Of a DNA stretch of 64,000 nucleotides, positions 51,108 through 60,096 are shown in pieces (positions within the stretch are counted from its first letter, which is position 1; each line of letters starts with the position of its first letter). Source of the stretch: Nonomuraea jabiensis. GTDB taxonomy: Bacteria > Actinomycetota > Actinomycetes > Streptosporangiales > Streptosporangiaceae. The DNA lies in assembly GCF_014204795.1 (NCBI RefSeq), contig NZ_JACHMB010000001.1, forward strand, positions 620,001-684,000, given 5' to 3'. The position numbers and the translations under genes were made by a program. A model generated the notes under the pieces. That model was not told the DNA's origin. It was given only the letters and a program-made list of their open reading frames with translations, and did not search any database.

Positions 51108-54100
51108 TGGTCAACGTGAAGCAACGGGACGGCGATGGCATTGCAAGCTCCTCGGAGGTCCGCGAGGACGTGCGCGGAGAGAAGGAGAAGTCAGACGTGC
51201 CCTTCGATCCGGAGGCGACCGGGGTCATCCCGAAGCTGACGTTCGACACCGCTCCCCCGGAGGGCCCGCCTTCGGAGGACGCGCCTTCGGAGAGCGCGCG
51301 TTCGGAGGACTCGTCTTCGAAGGCTTCTCCTTCGGAGGGCTCGCGTTCGGAGAGCTCGTCTTCGAAGGGCTCGCGTTCGGAAGGCTCGCCTTCCGAGGGC
51401 TCGCCTTCCGAGGGCTCGCCTTCCGAGGGCTCGTCTTCGGAGGGCTCGTCTTCGGAGGACGCCGAGCCGGATTCGGACACGACGACGATGATCCGGCTGC
51501 CGGCCACCCTGCACATCGGGCGCCCGCCCACGGTGGAGGAGGCCGCCAACCCGGACGCGACGGGCACGGTGACCACCCCGGCGCAGACGACTTCCGCCCC
51601 GCCCGCCGACCCCGCCGACACCTCCGCCACCAAGCCCGGCCTCCGGTCGCAGCCGACGAGCGGACCGCAGGCCGTCGATGGCACGCGGGCCGACGGCGAC
51701 GGGCAGCGTGGCGCATCGGCGAAGGCGGCGAGCACCAAGCCCGACACCGCCACCAAACCCGGCACCACCATGCCCAGCGCCACCGCGCCCGGCAAGGAGC
51801 CCAACGGCAAGCCCGGCACGGCCACGCCCGGCACCGCGAAGGGCGCCGCGCCCGGCAAGACGCCTGCCAAGGGCGCGTCGCCGACCGAGGCGCCCGCCAA
51901 GGGATCCGACGGCAAGCCCGGCGCCACCACCTCCAACGCCGCCGCCTCCGGCCCTGCCGCCCCCAGCGCCGCCGCGCCCGGCACCTCCAAGGACGCCGCG
52001 CCCGGGAAGACGCCTGCCAAGCGGCCCGTCACCGAGACTGCGGCTGCCGGGACCGTGCCTGTGCCCATAGTCCGTCCCGCCTCGGCGCCCTCCACCGGAG
52101 AGGCAGCAGCCGGAACGACGCCTGCCGGAGCGACGCCCGCTGGGGGCTCGGCCACCGGGTCGGCCACGAGCGGGACAGCCGCCAGTGCGTCGGCCGCTGG
52201 TGCGTCGGCCGGTGCTGTGCCTGTGGAGGCGCCGCAGCAAGCCTCGCCCATGCCCGCCGCCACCCCACCCACGGCACTCCCGGCACCCCCGCAGACCGCG
52301 ACCCCCCAGGTCGCCACGGAGCAGGCCCAACCCCAGCAGGCGACCCCCCAGCCCACCCCCGGCAAGCCGCGCACGCTCGGCGGTCGTATCGGTGCGCTGG
52401 TCGCCAGTGCGCCCAAGTGGCTGCCCGTGCTGCTGGTCCTCGAGGGCCTGGTCATGTACATCCTGGCCCTCAAGGTCGCCCCAGGTCCCCTGCGCGGCGT
52501 GGACCCCGACGACATCGACGGCCTGGGCCTGATCTCCGCCCTCCCGGCGACGGCGTTCATCGCGATCCTCATCATGATCGTGTCGTTCTTCGTCACGGTC
52601 GCCCAGAGCACCGACCGCAAGTTCCTCCTGCTGTTCCAGATCGCCGCCATCACCTTCGCCCTGCACGGCGCGGGAGCCCTGGTGGCCACGGCGCCGCGCT
52701 TCCCCACGGCCTACATCCATGCCGGTTTCGTGGAGTTCATCAGCCGGACCGGCGAGTCGGCCATCAGCATCGACGCCCGCATGGGCTGGCCGGGCTTCTT
52801 CGCGCTGTTCGCCTTCGTGACGAAGGCCGCCGGGATCACCGACCTGACGCCGATCCTGCAGTGGACGCCGCTCGTCTCGAACCTGCTCTACCTGCTCCCG
52901 TTCGTACTGATCCTGCGCCAGGTCGTGGCGACCACGCGGGCGCGGTGGTTCGCGGCGCTGCTGTTCGTGCTGGTGCAGTGGATCGGGCAGGACTACTTCT
53001 CGCCGCAGGGCTTCACGTTCGCCTTGTATCTGGCGTTCATCGCGATCCTGCTCAGATGGTTCGGACGGGTCGAGCAGCGGACGAAGCCGATCCCGCCCAA
53101 GGGCCTGCGCAAGCTGCTCGGCAAGCTGGATGCGATGACCCCGGGCGAGCTGGCCAACACCGGCACGTACCGGGCCGACAAGCTGCTCATGCTGATGATG
53201 CTGCTGGCGCTGTTCGTCGCGTCGGTGGCCTCGCACCAGATCACCCCGTTCATGATGCTCGGGGTCGTGACGGCGTTCCTCATCTTCAAGCGGACGTCGC
53301 TGACCTGGGGGCTGCCGTTCTTCCTCGGCCTGCTCGTGCTGGCCTGGATCAGCTACATGACGGTGGGCTTCTGGTCCAGCCAGATCGGCGCCATCTTCGG
53401 CGGCTTCGGCCGGATCCTGCAGAACATCGGCAACAGCACCGGCGACCGCATCGAGGGCAGCGACCCCGCGCACGCACTGGTGCTGCAGGCGCGGCTCGGC
53501 ATCCTCGTGGTGATTCTCAGCCTGGCGGCCACGGGGCTGTTCCGGCGGTTCCGGCGCGGGGTGTTCGACCGGTCGGCGCTGATCCTGCTCTGCGTGCCGG
53601 TGCTGGCGCTGGGGCTGCAGAGCTACGGCGGCGAGATCGGGCTGCGGATCTACATGTTCGCGCTGCCCGGAGCCTGTCTGCTGGCCGCGTACGCGTTCTT
53701 CCCCAACCTGCCGGCCGACAGCGCGGACGTGCGCGAGGAGACCGTGCCGCTGCGCAAGCGGAACGTGCGCTTCAACCCGCAGCTCACCAAGAAGCTCTCG
53801 GTTGTGCTCGCGGCGTGCTTCGCGGTGCTGTTCGCGTTCGCGTTCCTGCTGGCCAGGTACGGCAACGAGAAGTTCGAGCGGGTCACCACGGGTGAGGTGG
53901 CCGCGCTGCACTACGTCTACCAGCACGACAAGCCGAGCGCCAAGGTGCTCTACCTGGTGCCCAAGACGGGGCCGGAGGTCACGCCGACCCTGCCGTGGGG
54001 CGAGAAGGACGTCGAGCTGGTCAACTTCGGCGTACAGGCCCGCGTGCACAAGGACCCGACGCAGATCGCGGACGCGGTGGCGGCGCTCAAGGAGCAGCCG

Positions 54101-54523
54101 CGTAACTCGTACCTGATCGTGAGCCGCGGGCAGGTGAGCTACCTGCAGCTCAACGAGGGCTTCCCGGAGGACTGGGGGACGAAGTTCCGCGCGGCGCTGG
54201 ACGCCTCGCCGGACCTGAAGCGGGTGTTCTCCAACGAGGACGCGGCCCTGTACACCTGGAAGAAGTTCGTCCGGGGTACCGAGATCCCCGAACCTCAGCC
54301 CTACAAGGGACGCGGCGACCCCACCACCCCGTGGACGCCCGTGGGCATCGGCGCGCTGGCCGTCACCTGGGTCTCACTCTTCGCGTACGAGGTCATCCGG
54401 CTGAACGGCCCCAACCGGGCGCGCAAGGCCAGAAAGCGCCTGATCTTCCTCGCCGTGCCCGCCTTCGTGATCGCGCTGGCAGTGATCATCGAGCGCTTCA
54501 TCTATATCGCACAAAATAACTGA
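51104..54523 (+). CDS. Large membrane protein with repeat-rich cytosolic tail, possible polymerase
   Basis: 1139 residues. Residues ~1-50 are charged; ~52-122 are a Ser/Glu/Gly pentad repeat (SEGSP, SEGSS); ~125-420 are Ala/Pro/Thr/Lys-rich and disordered; from ~438 there are about 12 hydrophobic helices, including SGFWSSQIG and DYFSPQGFTFALYLAFIAILLRWFGR, a soluble segment (~935-1060) and a last pair of helices. The membrane part resembles GT-C or Wzy-type polymerases, but no known family was firmly recognised. ATG 51104 overlaps the flippase stop. Last gene of the operon. Confidence 0.75.
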   Translation: MMVNVKQRDGDGIASSSEVREDVRGEKEKSDVPFDPEATGVIPKLTFDTAPPEGPPSEDAPSESARSEDSSSKASPSEGSRSESSSSKGSRSEGSPSEGSPSEGSPSEGSSSEGSSSEDAEPDSDTTTMIRLPATLHIGRPPTVEEAANPDATGTVTTPAQTTSAPPADPADTSATKPGLRSQPTSGPQAVDGTRADGDGQRGASAKAASTKPDTATKPGTTMPSATAPGKEPNGKPGTATPGTAKGAAPGKTPAKGASPTEAPAKGSDGKPGATTSNAAASGPAAPSAAAPGTSKDAAPGKTPAKRPVTETAAAGTVPVPIVRPASAPSTGEAAAGTTPAGATPAGGSATGSATSGTAASASAAGASAGAVPVEAPQQASPMPAATPPTALPAPPQTATPQVATEQAQPQQATPQPTPGKPRTLGGRIGALVASAPKWLPVLLVLEGLVMYILALKVAPGPLRGVDPDDIDGLGLISALPATAFIAILIMIVSFFVTVAQSTDRKFLLLFQIAAITFALHGAGALVATAPRFPTAYIHAGFVEFISRTGESAISIDARMGWPGFFALFAFVTKAAGITDLTPILQWTPLVSNLLYLLPFVLILRQVVATTRARWFAALLFVLVQWIGQDYFSPQGFTFALYLAFIAILLRWFGRVEQRTKPIPPKGLRKLLGKLDAMTPGELANTGTYRADKLLMLMMLLALFVASVASHQITPFMMLGVVTAFLIFKRTSLTWGLPFFLGLLVLAWISYMTVGFWSSQIGAIFGGFGRILQNIGNSTGDRIEGSDPAHALVLQARLGILVVILSLAATGLFRRFRRGVFDRSALILLCVPVLALGLQSYGGEIGLRIYMFALPGACLLAAYAFFPNLPADSADVREETVPLRKRNVRFNPQLTKKLSVVLAACFAVLFAFAFLLARYGNEKFERVTTGEVAALHYVYQHDKPSAKVLYLVPKTGPEVTPTLPWGEKDVELVNFGVQARVHKDPTQIADAVAALKEQPRNSYLIVSRGQVSYLQLNEGFPEDWGTKFRAALDASPDLKRVFSNEDAALYTWKKFVRGTEIPEPQPYKGRGDPTTPWTPVGIGALAVTWVSLFAYEVIRLNGPNRARKARKRLIFLAVPAFVIALAVIIERFIYIAQNN
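51267..51465 (+). repeat. 15-base in-frame tandem repeats (Ser-Glu-Gly-Ser)
   Basis: Degenerate units near TCCGAGGGCTCGCCT recur in frame about a dozen times, with the perfect core at about 51388-51432. They give a Ser/Glu/Gly tail. The copy number is likely to change by slippage without breaking the frame. Confidence 0.8.
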
Positions 54524-54593
54524 ATTCACAGGAAACGCTCAGCTTGTGCGGGATGATGTTCTCCATATGAGGACACAGGAGACACTCCCCGTC

Positions 54594-55799
54594 ATGCCGA
54601 ACGCACGACTCGCGGCTGCGAGGATCGCTTCCGTCGACGCCTTACGGGGCTTCGCACTCCTGGGCATCCTCGTTGTCAACATCGCCTTCCTGGCCTCCGG
54701 CTACCGGATGGCCGGGATGGCCGAGCCCGCCTTCCAGTCCCCCCTGGACTGGACCGTGCGGTTCACCGTGACGCTGCTGGTGGAGAACAAGTTCTACCTG
54801 CTGTTCTCCTTCCTGTTCGGCTACAGCTTCACCCTCCAGGTCGACTCGGCGGAGCGGCAGGGGCGCCCGTTCGGGCCGATGTTCCTGCGCCGCCTGGCCG
54901 GGCTGCTGCTGATCGGGCTGGCGCACGCGGTGCTGCTGTTCCCCGGGGACATCCTGACGACGTACGCGGCCGTGGGCCTGGCCCTGCTGATCTTCCGCAA
55001 GCTCCGGCCCAAGGCCGCGGTGGTGCTGGCGGTCATGTTGACCGCGATGCTCGCGCTCGGCTTCGTGCTGCTGGCCCTGCTCGCCACGTTCGGCCTGGAC
55101 ATGGGCGGCACGGTGGCGGACTCGGCCGCGGAGGCCACCAAGGCGGACACGGCGCTGGCGGCCTCCGCCCTGCAGATCATCTCCGAGCACCTCAGGAAGC
55201 TGTCGCTGATCATCGTCTTCCGCGTGCTGTTCCAGGGCCCGGCGGTGCTGGCGGCGTGCCTGATCGGCCTGGCGGTCGGCAAGCTGGGCGCCATGCGCGA
55301 CCTGTCCGCCCACACGGGCACGCTGCGCAAGCTGCAGTGGACCGGGTTCACGGTCGGGCTCGCGGGCGCGTTCGTCTACACGACGTCGGCCTGGCACGGC
55401 ACGATGCACAAGTTCTGGGGCGAGGCCGTGGACCTGGTGACGGCCCCGCTGCTGGCGGCCGCGTACGCGGCGACGTTCCTGCGGCTGCTGCCGTACATGC
55501 CGCGCATCGCCCGGGCGCTCGCGGCGCCGGGCCGGATGGCGCTGTCCAACTATCTGGCGCAGTCGCTGATCTGCTCGCTGATCTTCACCGGGTACGGGCT
55601 GGCGCTCGTGGACCGGGTCAGCCCGCCGCTGGAGGTGCTGATCGCGCTCGGTGTCTTCGTCTGCCAGGTCTTCTACAGCCACTGGTGGCTCAAGAGGCAC
55701 CGGTACGGGCCCGTGGAGTGGCTCCTGCGCTTCCTCACGTACTGGCGCAAACCAGGCCCCAGCCGCCCGCAACAGGCGAGCCACGCTTTAGGGGAATGA
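54594..55799 (+). CDS. DUF418 family membrane protein
   Basis: 401 residues, about ten helices. N-terminal RIASVDALRGFALLGILVVNIAF and the family-specific FLFGYSFTLQ and C-terminal GRMALSNYLAQSLICSLIFTGYGLAL ... FYSHWWLKRHRYGPVEWLLRFLTY are diagnostic. Role unknown; related to acyltransferase-3-like proteins. ATG 54594 with AGGAGA 11 bases upstream; ATG 54567 would add nine residues. Confidence 0.88.
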   Translation: MPNARLAAARIASVDALRGFALLGILVVNIAFLASGYRMAGMAEPAFQSPLDWTVRFTVTLLVENKFYLLFSFLFGYSFTLQVDSAERQGRPFGPMFLRRLAGLLLIGLAHAVLLFPGDILTTYAAVGLALLIFRKLRPKAAVVLAVMLTAMLALGFVLLALLATFGLDMGGTVADSAAEATKADTALAASALQIISEHLRKLSLIIVFRVLFQGPAVLAACLIGLAVGKLGAMRDLSAHTGTLRKLQWTGFTVGLAGAFVYTTSAWHGTMHKFWGEAVDLVTAPLLAAAYAATFLRLLPYMPRIARALAAPGRMALSNYLAQSLICSLIFTGYGLALVDRVSPPLEVLIALGVFVCQVFYSHWWLKRHRYGPVEWLLRFLTYWRKPGPSRPQQASHALGE

Positions 55800-55805
55800 C
55801 GCGGT

Positions 55806-56438
55806 ATGCGCCACTGGCCCGTGTTCAACCTCCGCCTCACCACGCCCCGCCTCGAGCTGCGCATGCCCTCTCTGGAGGATCTCGACGAGCTGGCCGACCG
55901 GGCCGTGGAAGGCGTGCACGATCCGGACGTGATGCCGTTCGGCGTGCCGTGGACGGACGCCCCCGCCGACGAGCTGCCGGCGAACGTCGTCCGGTTCCAG
56001 CTCGGCGTCATCGCGCGGTGGCAGCCCGAGCGGTGGTGCTGCAACTTCGTCGTCGTCCACGAGGGACGGGTGATCGGCACCCAGGACCTGTCCGCGCACG
56101 GCTTCCGCGTCACCCGCGAGGTCCACACGGGCTCGTGGCTGGGCCGCGCGCATCAGGGCAAGGGCCTCGGCACGGAGATGCGCGCCGCCGTCCTCCACCT
56201 GGCCTTCACGGGGCTCGGGGCCCTGACGGCGGTCTCCAGCGCGTACCTGGACAATCCGGCCTCGCTGGGCGTCTCCCGCAAGCTCGGCTACCGGCCGGAC
56301 GGGCTGATCGTGGACGAGGTACGCGGCAAGCGGGCGGTCCAGCAGCGCCTCCGCCTCGACCGGGCCGACTTCACCGACCCCGTCCCCGTACGGATCGACG
56401 GGCTGGAGCCCTGCCTGCCGCTCTTCGGGCTCACCTGA
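55806..56438 (+). CDS. GNAT family N-acetyltransferase (RimJ/RimL type)
   Basis: 210 residues. It matches the RimJ/RimL group: LRLTTPRLELRMPSLEDLDELA at the N-terminus and the acetyl-CoA loop WLGRAHQGKGLGTEMRAAVLHLAF (Q/RxxGxG/A), followed by NPASLGVSRKLGY. It would acetylate a protein N-terminus or small amine. Starts six bases after the DUF418 stop, so it may be co-transcribed. Overlaps the convergent kinase gene by eight bases. Confidence 0.88.
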   Translation: MRHWPVFNLRLTTPRLELRMPSLEDLDELADRAVEGVHDPDVMPFGVPWTDAPADELPANVVRFQLGVIARWQPERWCCNFVVVHEGRVIGTQDLSAHGFRVTREVHTGSWLGRAHQGKGLGTEMRAAVLHLAFTGLGALTAVSSAYLDNPASLGVSRKLGYRPDGLIVDEVRGKRAVQQRLRLDRADFTDPVPVRIDGLEPCLPLFGLT

Positions 56439-57129
56439 TGCGAGGCCGGTCGAAGGCGGTGTTGTCGATGATGACGTCCATCCGCTTCAGCGGGTCGGCC
56501 TCCTCGAGGTAGATGCGCTCGGCGACCAGGTACCGGTTCCGGTGGATCGACTCGGCCTCCGACCCGGCCCAGTCCTGGTCGCGCTCGGCCCCTCTGCGTA
56601 CCGACAGCTCGGCGTCCACGTCCATCCAGATCCGGAAATCCCAGTACTTGTCGATCTCCGGCCGGAACGCGAACACCCCGTCCACGACCACCACCGAGTC
56701 CGCCGCCAGCGGCGTCGTCGTCCCGGAATGATCGATCTGCGTCAGCGGATCGATGCCGCACAGCGCACACGCCACCGCCTCGGCGGACCGGCCGGGCTCC
56801 AGCAGCAGCCTCTTGACCGCCTCGTAGTCGTAGGCGTTGCGGTAGTAGCCCTCGCCCGACTCGCGGTCGTAGAGGTGCCGGTCCTTCCACGGCTTCTTGA
56901 AGTCGTCCAGGGTGGCGCGCAGCGCGGGCCGCCCCGCCTTGACGATCTCCTCGGCCAGTTCGTGCCCGAAGCTCGTCTTGCCCGAGGCGGTGAACCCGTC
57001 GATCCCCACCAGCACCCGCCCGTCGCCGCGGGCCAGCACCTGCTCGGCGACCTGCCTCACGAGCGCGGAGCGTTCCGGCGAGGCCGGGGCCGGGCAGGGC
57101 TGCTGCCACGTCGAAACGGAATACTGCAC
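56431..57129 (-). CDS. Uridine kinase-like P-loop kinase
   Basis: 232 residues. The P-loop GIDGFTASGKTSFG, the LDDFKKPWKDRHLYDRESGEGYYRNAYDY segment (nucleoside-binding lid of the Udk/PRK family) and DGVFAFRPEIDKYWDFRIWMDVDAE are visible. The family phosphorylates uridine/cytidine or pantothenate-like substrates; actinobacterial members of this size are usually annotated uridine kinase. GTG 57129 is the best estimate; GTG 57135 and TTG 57165 are alternatives. Confidence 0.83.
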   Translation of the reverse strand: MQYSVSTWQQPCPAPASPERSALVRQVAEQVLARGDGRVLVGIDGFTASGKTSFGHELAEEIVKAGRPALRATLDDFKKPWKDRHLYDRESGEGYYRNAYDYEAVKRLLLEPGRSAEAVACALCGIDPLTQIDHSGTTTPLAADSVVVVDGVFAFRPEIDKYWDFRIWMDVDAELSVRRGAERDQDWAGSEAESIHRNRYLVAERIYLEEADPLKRMDVIIDNTAFDRPRIR

Positions 57130-57235
57130 CCGCACACCAGAAGTACCAGACAATCCCACCAGCACACCCTATCCATGGACGGTCACCGGAGGCGCGGAGC
57201 CGGCGGACAGCCGTTCTCGATGATCAGGGTTCTGC

Positions 57236-58885
57236 TCAGAGCTTGCACCGGGCCCCGTCGGCCGGGGACTTGAGGTCGATGAGGTAGGCGGCCACGGCGT
57301 CGTTGACGCAGGCGTTGCCGGCCAGGAGGGCGCCGTGCTGCTCGCCCTCGACGGTGAGCAGGCTGCCGCCGAGGGCCTTGGCCAGGTTGATGCCGCCCTC
57401 GTGCGGCGTCGCGGGGTCGGCGGTGACGGAGACCGTCAGCGTGTCGGGCAGGCCCTTGATGCCGGTGGCGTAGGGGTAGCCGAGCGTCGGCCTGACGGGC
57501 CACTGCTCGCAGCCGTCCCGCGCCTCCTTGAACGGACGGCCGGGGTCGGTGAACGGCGCCGCCTTGAACCACGCCCGGTTCAGCGCGGTCTCCTGCTTCG
57601 GCGTGTGGCGCTCCTCGTCCAGGCAGTTGATCGTCATCGTGGCTTCGAGCGAGTTGGGGTAGCCGCCGTCGGTGGTCCGCCCGTGGTACGTGTCGCGCAG
57701 CTTCAGCAGGGTGTCGCCCTTGCCGGCCTTCAGCTCGGCGATGCCCGTGATCGCGGCCGGCCAGAGCGCCTTGCTGTACAGCGCGGCCGTCACCCCCTCG
57801 ACCGCCTGCTCGTACGTCAGCCCGCGCCCGTCGGACGTACGGGCCGGCTTGTCGATCAGCGGTCGCACGAGTTTCTGGAAGACCTGGGTGGCGCGCTTGG
57901 GGTCGGTGCCGAGCGGGCAATCCTGCTTCTGCTGGGTGGCGCAGGAGGCGGCCATGTGCTCGAACGAGGCCTGCATCCCGGTGGCCTGCTGGACGCGTCG
58001 CTCGTAGGTGCCGGCGTAGGGGTCAAACGCCCCGTCGAGCACCAGCGCGCGGACCTTCTTGGGGAACATCTCCGCGTACACGGCGCCGAGCCGGGTGCCG
58101 TAGCTGCTGCCCGTGTAGGTGAGCTTCTCATCTCCCAGGGCCTGGCGCAGCACGTCCATGTCCCGCGCCACGTCGCGGGTGCCGACGTGCGCGAGCACCT
58201 GCATGCCACCGGAGCGCTCGGCGCACTGCTCGACGAGCCGGCGGGTCTCCTGCTTGGTCCAGTCGTCGATGCCGGCGGGGATCGAGGAGAGCTTCGCGCC
58301 GCGGTCGCGCTCGGCATCGGTGTAACAGTCGAGCACCGGCGTTGAGGCGCCGACGCCGCGCGGGTCGAACCCGACCAGGTCGAAGCGCTCGGTGATCGGC
58401 GACTTCGCCCACACGGCGGCGGTCACGGCCGCGTGCTCCGTGCCGGGGAAGCCGGGGCCGCCGGGGTTCAGCACGAGCGACCCGATCGGATCCTTGCCGC
58501 GCGCGGGCACGCGCAGCACCGCGATCTCCGCCTGCCTGCCCTTCGGATTCTGGTAGTCGAGCGGCACCTTGAGGCGCGCGCACTCGGCCTTGACGGCCGG
58601 CACGCCTGGCGGCACGTGCGGATCGCAGGGCTTGAACTCCAGCTTCTGCCCGTAGAAGCGGTCCAGGCCGGTGCCGCGGGAGGCGGGCTGCTGACCGGCC
58701 TGGAGAGCGCCGGCCGCGCCGGTCCGCCCGCCGGCCTGCCCGCCTGCCTGCCCGCCTGCCTGCCCGCCTGCCTGGCCAGCGGCCTGCCCGCCTGTCTGGC
58801 CGGCGGTCTGGCCGGCGCAGGCGCCGAGCAGCAGCGTCAGCGCTGCGGCGCCCAGGACTGCGGCCGGTCTCTTGCGACATGGCAT
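57236..58885 (-). CDS. Secreted alpha/beta-hydrolase lipoprotein (tripeptidyl aminopeptidase-like)
   Basis: 549 residues. A lipoprotein signal (LTLLLGACAG, Cys ~23) precedes a Gln-Ala-Gly-Gly repeat spacer. The hydrolase core shows LVLNPGGPGFPGTEHA (oxyanion), FDLVGFDPRGVGAS, nucleophile elbow TGSSYGTRLGAVYAEMFP, and a C-terminal TAP-type domain with TADPATPHEGG and EQHGALLAGNACVNDAV (catalytic His). ATG 58885 has GGGAG seven bases upstream. Its 5' region carries a MerR-type promoter, and the divergent MerR gene is its likely regulator, pointing to drug- or peptide-induced secretion. Confidence 0.9.
   Translation of the reverse strand: MPCRKRPAAVLGAAALTLLLGACAGQTAGQTGGQAAGQAGGQAGGQAGGQAGGRTGAAGALQAGQQPASRGTGLDRFYGQKLEFKPCDPHVPPGVPAVKAECARLKVPLDYQNPKGRQAEIAVLRVPARGKDPIGSLVLNPGGPGFPGTEHAAVTAAVWAKSPITERFDLVGFDPRGVGASTPVLDCYTDAERDRGAKLSSIPAGIDDWTKQETRRLVEQCAERSGGMQVLAHVGTRDVARDMDVLRQALGDEKLTYTGSSYGTRLGAVYAEMFPKKVRALVLDGAFDPYAGTYERRVQQATGMQASFEHMAASCATQQKQDCPLGTDPKRATQVFQKLVRPLIDKPARTSDGRGLTYEQAVEGVTAALYSKALWPAAITGIAELKAGKGDTLLKLRDTYHGRTTDGGYPNSLEATMTINCLDEERHTPKQETALNRAWFKAAPFTDPGRPFKEARDGCEQWPVRPTLGYPYATGIKGLPDTLTVSVTADPATPHEGGINLAKALGGSLLTVEGEQHGALLAGNACVNDAVAAYLIDLKSPADGARCKL
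58730..58800 (-). repeat. 12-base tandem repeats encoding Gln-Ala-Gly-Gly
   Basis: Units near CTGCCCGCCTGC repeat in frame within the peptidase gene and encode a flexible spacer between the lipid anchor and the enzyme. Such repeats are prone to length change between strains. Confidence 0.75.
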
Positions 58886-59012
58886 GTGTCTTCTCCCATT
58901 GTCGGAGGTGATGGTCAACTGGGGAGAAGGGCCGGAGGGCCGAGCAGGCTCGCGACGAACCCGCAGGGCCAGGCATCATGTAGCTCCCCTGGTCGTGCTG
59001 GTTGCGATAACG

Positions 59013-59043
59013 AGCTAACAGCGTGCCCTTGGGGCACGGTCAA
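59013..59043 (-). promoter_or_regulatory. MerR-type promoter for the lipoprotein peptidase gene
   Basis: On the minus strand TTGACC (59043-59038) and TTAGCT (59018-59013) are 19 bases apart, the over-long spacing that MerR activators correct. The spacer contains the palindrome GTGCCC-TTG-GGGCAC (59023-59037 in plus coordinates). The gene starts about 120 bases downstream. Confidence 0.65.
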
Positions 59044-59098
59044 GGAGTGCCACGCACGGCCCCGACTTCTGGCGTTCCGCTCCCCGCTTGGGTGCGCG

Positions 59099-59129
59099 TT
59101 GACTGTGCCCCTGGGGCATGGTGTGGACT
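59099..59129 (+). promoter_or_regulatory. MerR-type promoter for the merR gene
   Basis: TTGACT (59099-59104) is followed 19 bases later by TGGACT (59124-59129), a weak -10. The spacer carries GTGCCCC-T-GGGGCAT, almost the same palindrome as the divergent site. The regulator gene starts 62 bases on, so this is a probable autoregulatory site. Confidence 0.6.
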
Positions 59130-59191
59130 TGTCGTACGGGCCACGTGGCGTGGGGCCCCCGCACAGCCGCAGACGACGAGGGAGGCGGAGA

Positions 59192-59968
59192 ATGGCCTGG
59201 AGCACCCGGCAACTTGCCGATCTCACGGGCTCGACGGTGAAGGCCATTCGGCATTACCACGAGATCGGGTTGCTGGATGTGCCCGAGCGCGCGGCCAACG
59301 GGTACAAGCAGTACCAGGTCTCGCACCTGATCCGGCTGTTGCAGATCAAGCGGTTGCGTGATCTTGGAGTGCCGCTGTCCCAGGTCGCGGCGCTAGGACG
59401 GGCCGACGAGGAGCCGGACGAGGCGATCCGGGCTCTGGATGCCGAGCTGGCGGCGACGGTCGAACGGCTCAATCGGGTGCGTGCGGAGCTGGCTGTCATT
59501 TTGCGTCACCGCGCACCGATGCATGTGCCGCCCGAACTCGCTCCCCTCTCTCAAGACCTCTCCGACACGAACCAGTCCCTGTTCATGATCTTTTCGACGC
59601 TTTTCAGCGAGGAAGGAATGGAGGAATTCCGCCAGATAGTCGCCGTGCGCGACGACATCGGCGACGAGTTCGATGCCCTCTCCCCGGACGCCGACGATGC
59701 CACGGTCGACCGGCTTGCCGAGCGAATTCTGCCGCTGGTCCGCAGGATGCGGGAAGAGCACCCGTGGTCGAAGGACCCGGTGGCTGATTCGCCACGAGGA
59801 GCGGAGCTGGCCGAAAGCACGATGGCCCACGCGGTGGTGGAGCTCTACAACCCCGCACAGCTACGAGTCCTGCAGCGCCTGAACGTCCTCCTCGAACAGG
59901 CAACGGACGCGAACGACGACACACCCCGACACGGCGCTGTCCACGACGCCGGACGGCGCGGCCAGTAG
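59192..59968 (+). CDS. MerR family transcriptional regulator
   Basis: 258 residues. The winged helix is standard (STRQLADLTGSTVKAIRHYHEIGLLDVPERAANGYKQYQVSHLIRLLQIKRLRDLGVPLSQVAAL), followed by a coiled dimerisation helix and a C-terminal helical domain (~90-245, HVPPELAPLSQ...) of the TipAS/drug-sensing size, with no metal cysteines. ATG 59192 has GGAGG upstream. Two MerR-type operators flank the intergenic region, so it likely activates both itself and the divergent lipoprotein peptidase. Confidence 0.92.
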   Translation: MAWSTRQLADLTGSTVKAIRHYHEIGLLDVPERAANGYKQYQVSHLIRLLQIKRLRDLGVPLSQVAALGRADEEPDEAIRALDAELAATVERLNRVRAELAVILRHRAPMHVPPELAPLSQDLSDTNQSLFMIFSTLFSEEGMEEFRQIVAVRDDIGDEFDALSPDADDATVDRLAERILPLVRRMREEHPWSKDPVADSPRGAELAESTMAHAVVELYNPAQLRVLQRLNVLLEQATDANDDTPRHGAVHDAGRRGQ

Positions 59969-60096
59969 TGCGGCAGGAGAAAACGCAGCCACCGAGAAAG
60001 GTCCTGCCAGGGCCCCGCTGATGGTTGAAGAACCCAACTCGCCAGGTCGATCTCGATGTTGCCGAGCGCTTTCCGAATGATGATCTGGAGCCAGAG

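Noticed and set aside
51267..51465. Short regular repeats resembling a CRISPR array
   Set aside because: Units are contiguous 15-base in-frame repeats with no unique spacers, encode Ser-Glu-Gly-Ser and have no cas genes nearby.
51191..54049. Minus-strand open frame of 952 codons
   Set aside because: It is antisense to the large membrane protein gene, which has overlapping starts with the operon; the product is His/Arg/Gln/Gly-rich without any domain.
58730..58800. Repeat cluster considered as an origin or iteron array
   Set aside because: Repeats are in frame within the peptidase gene and encode a spacer peptide; no replication gene is close.
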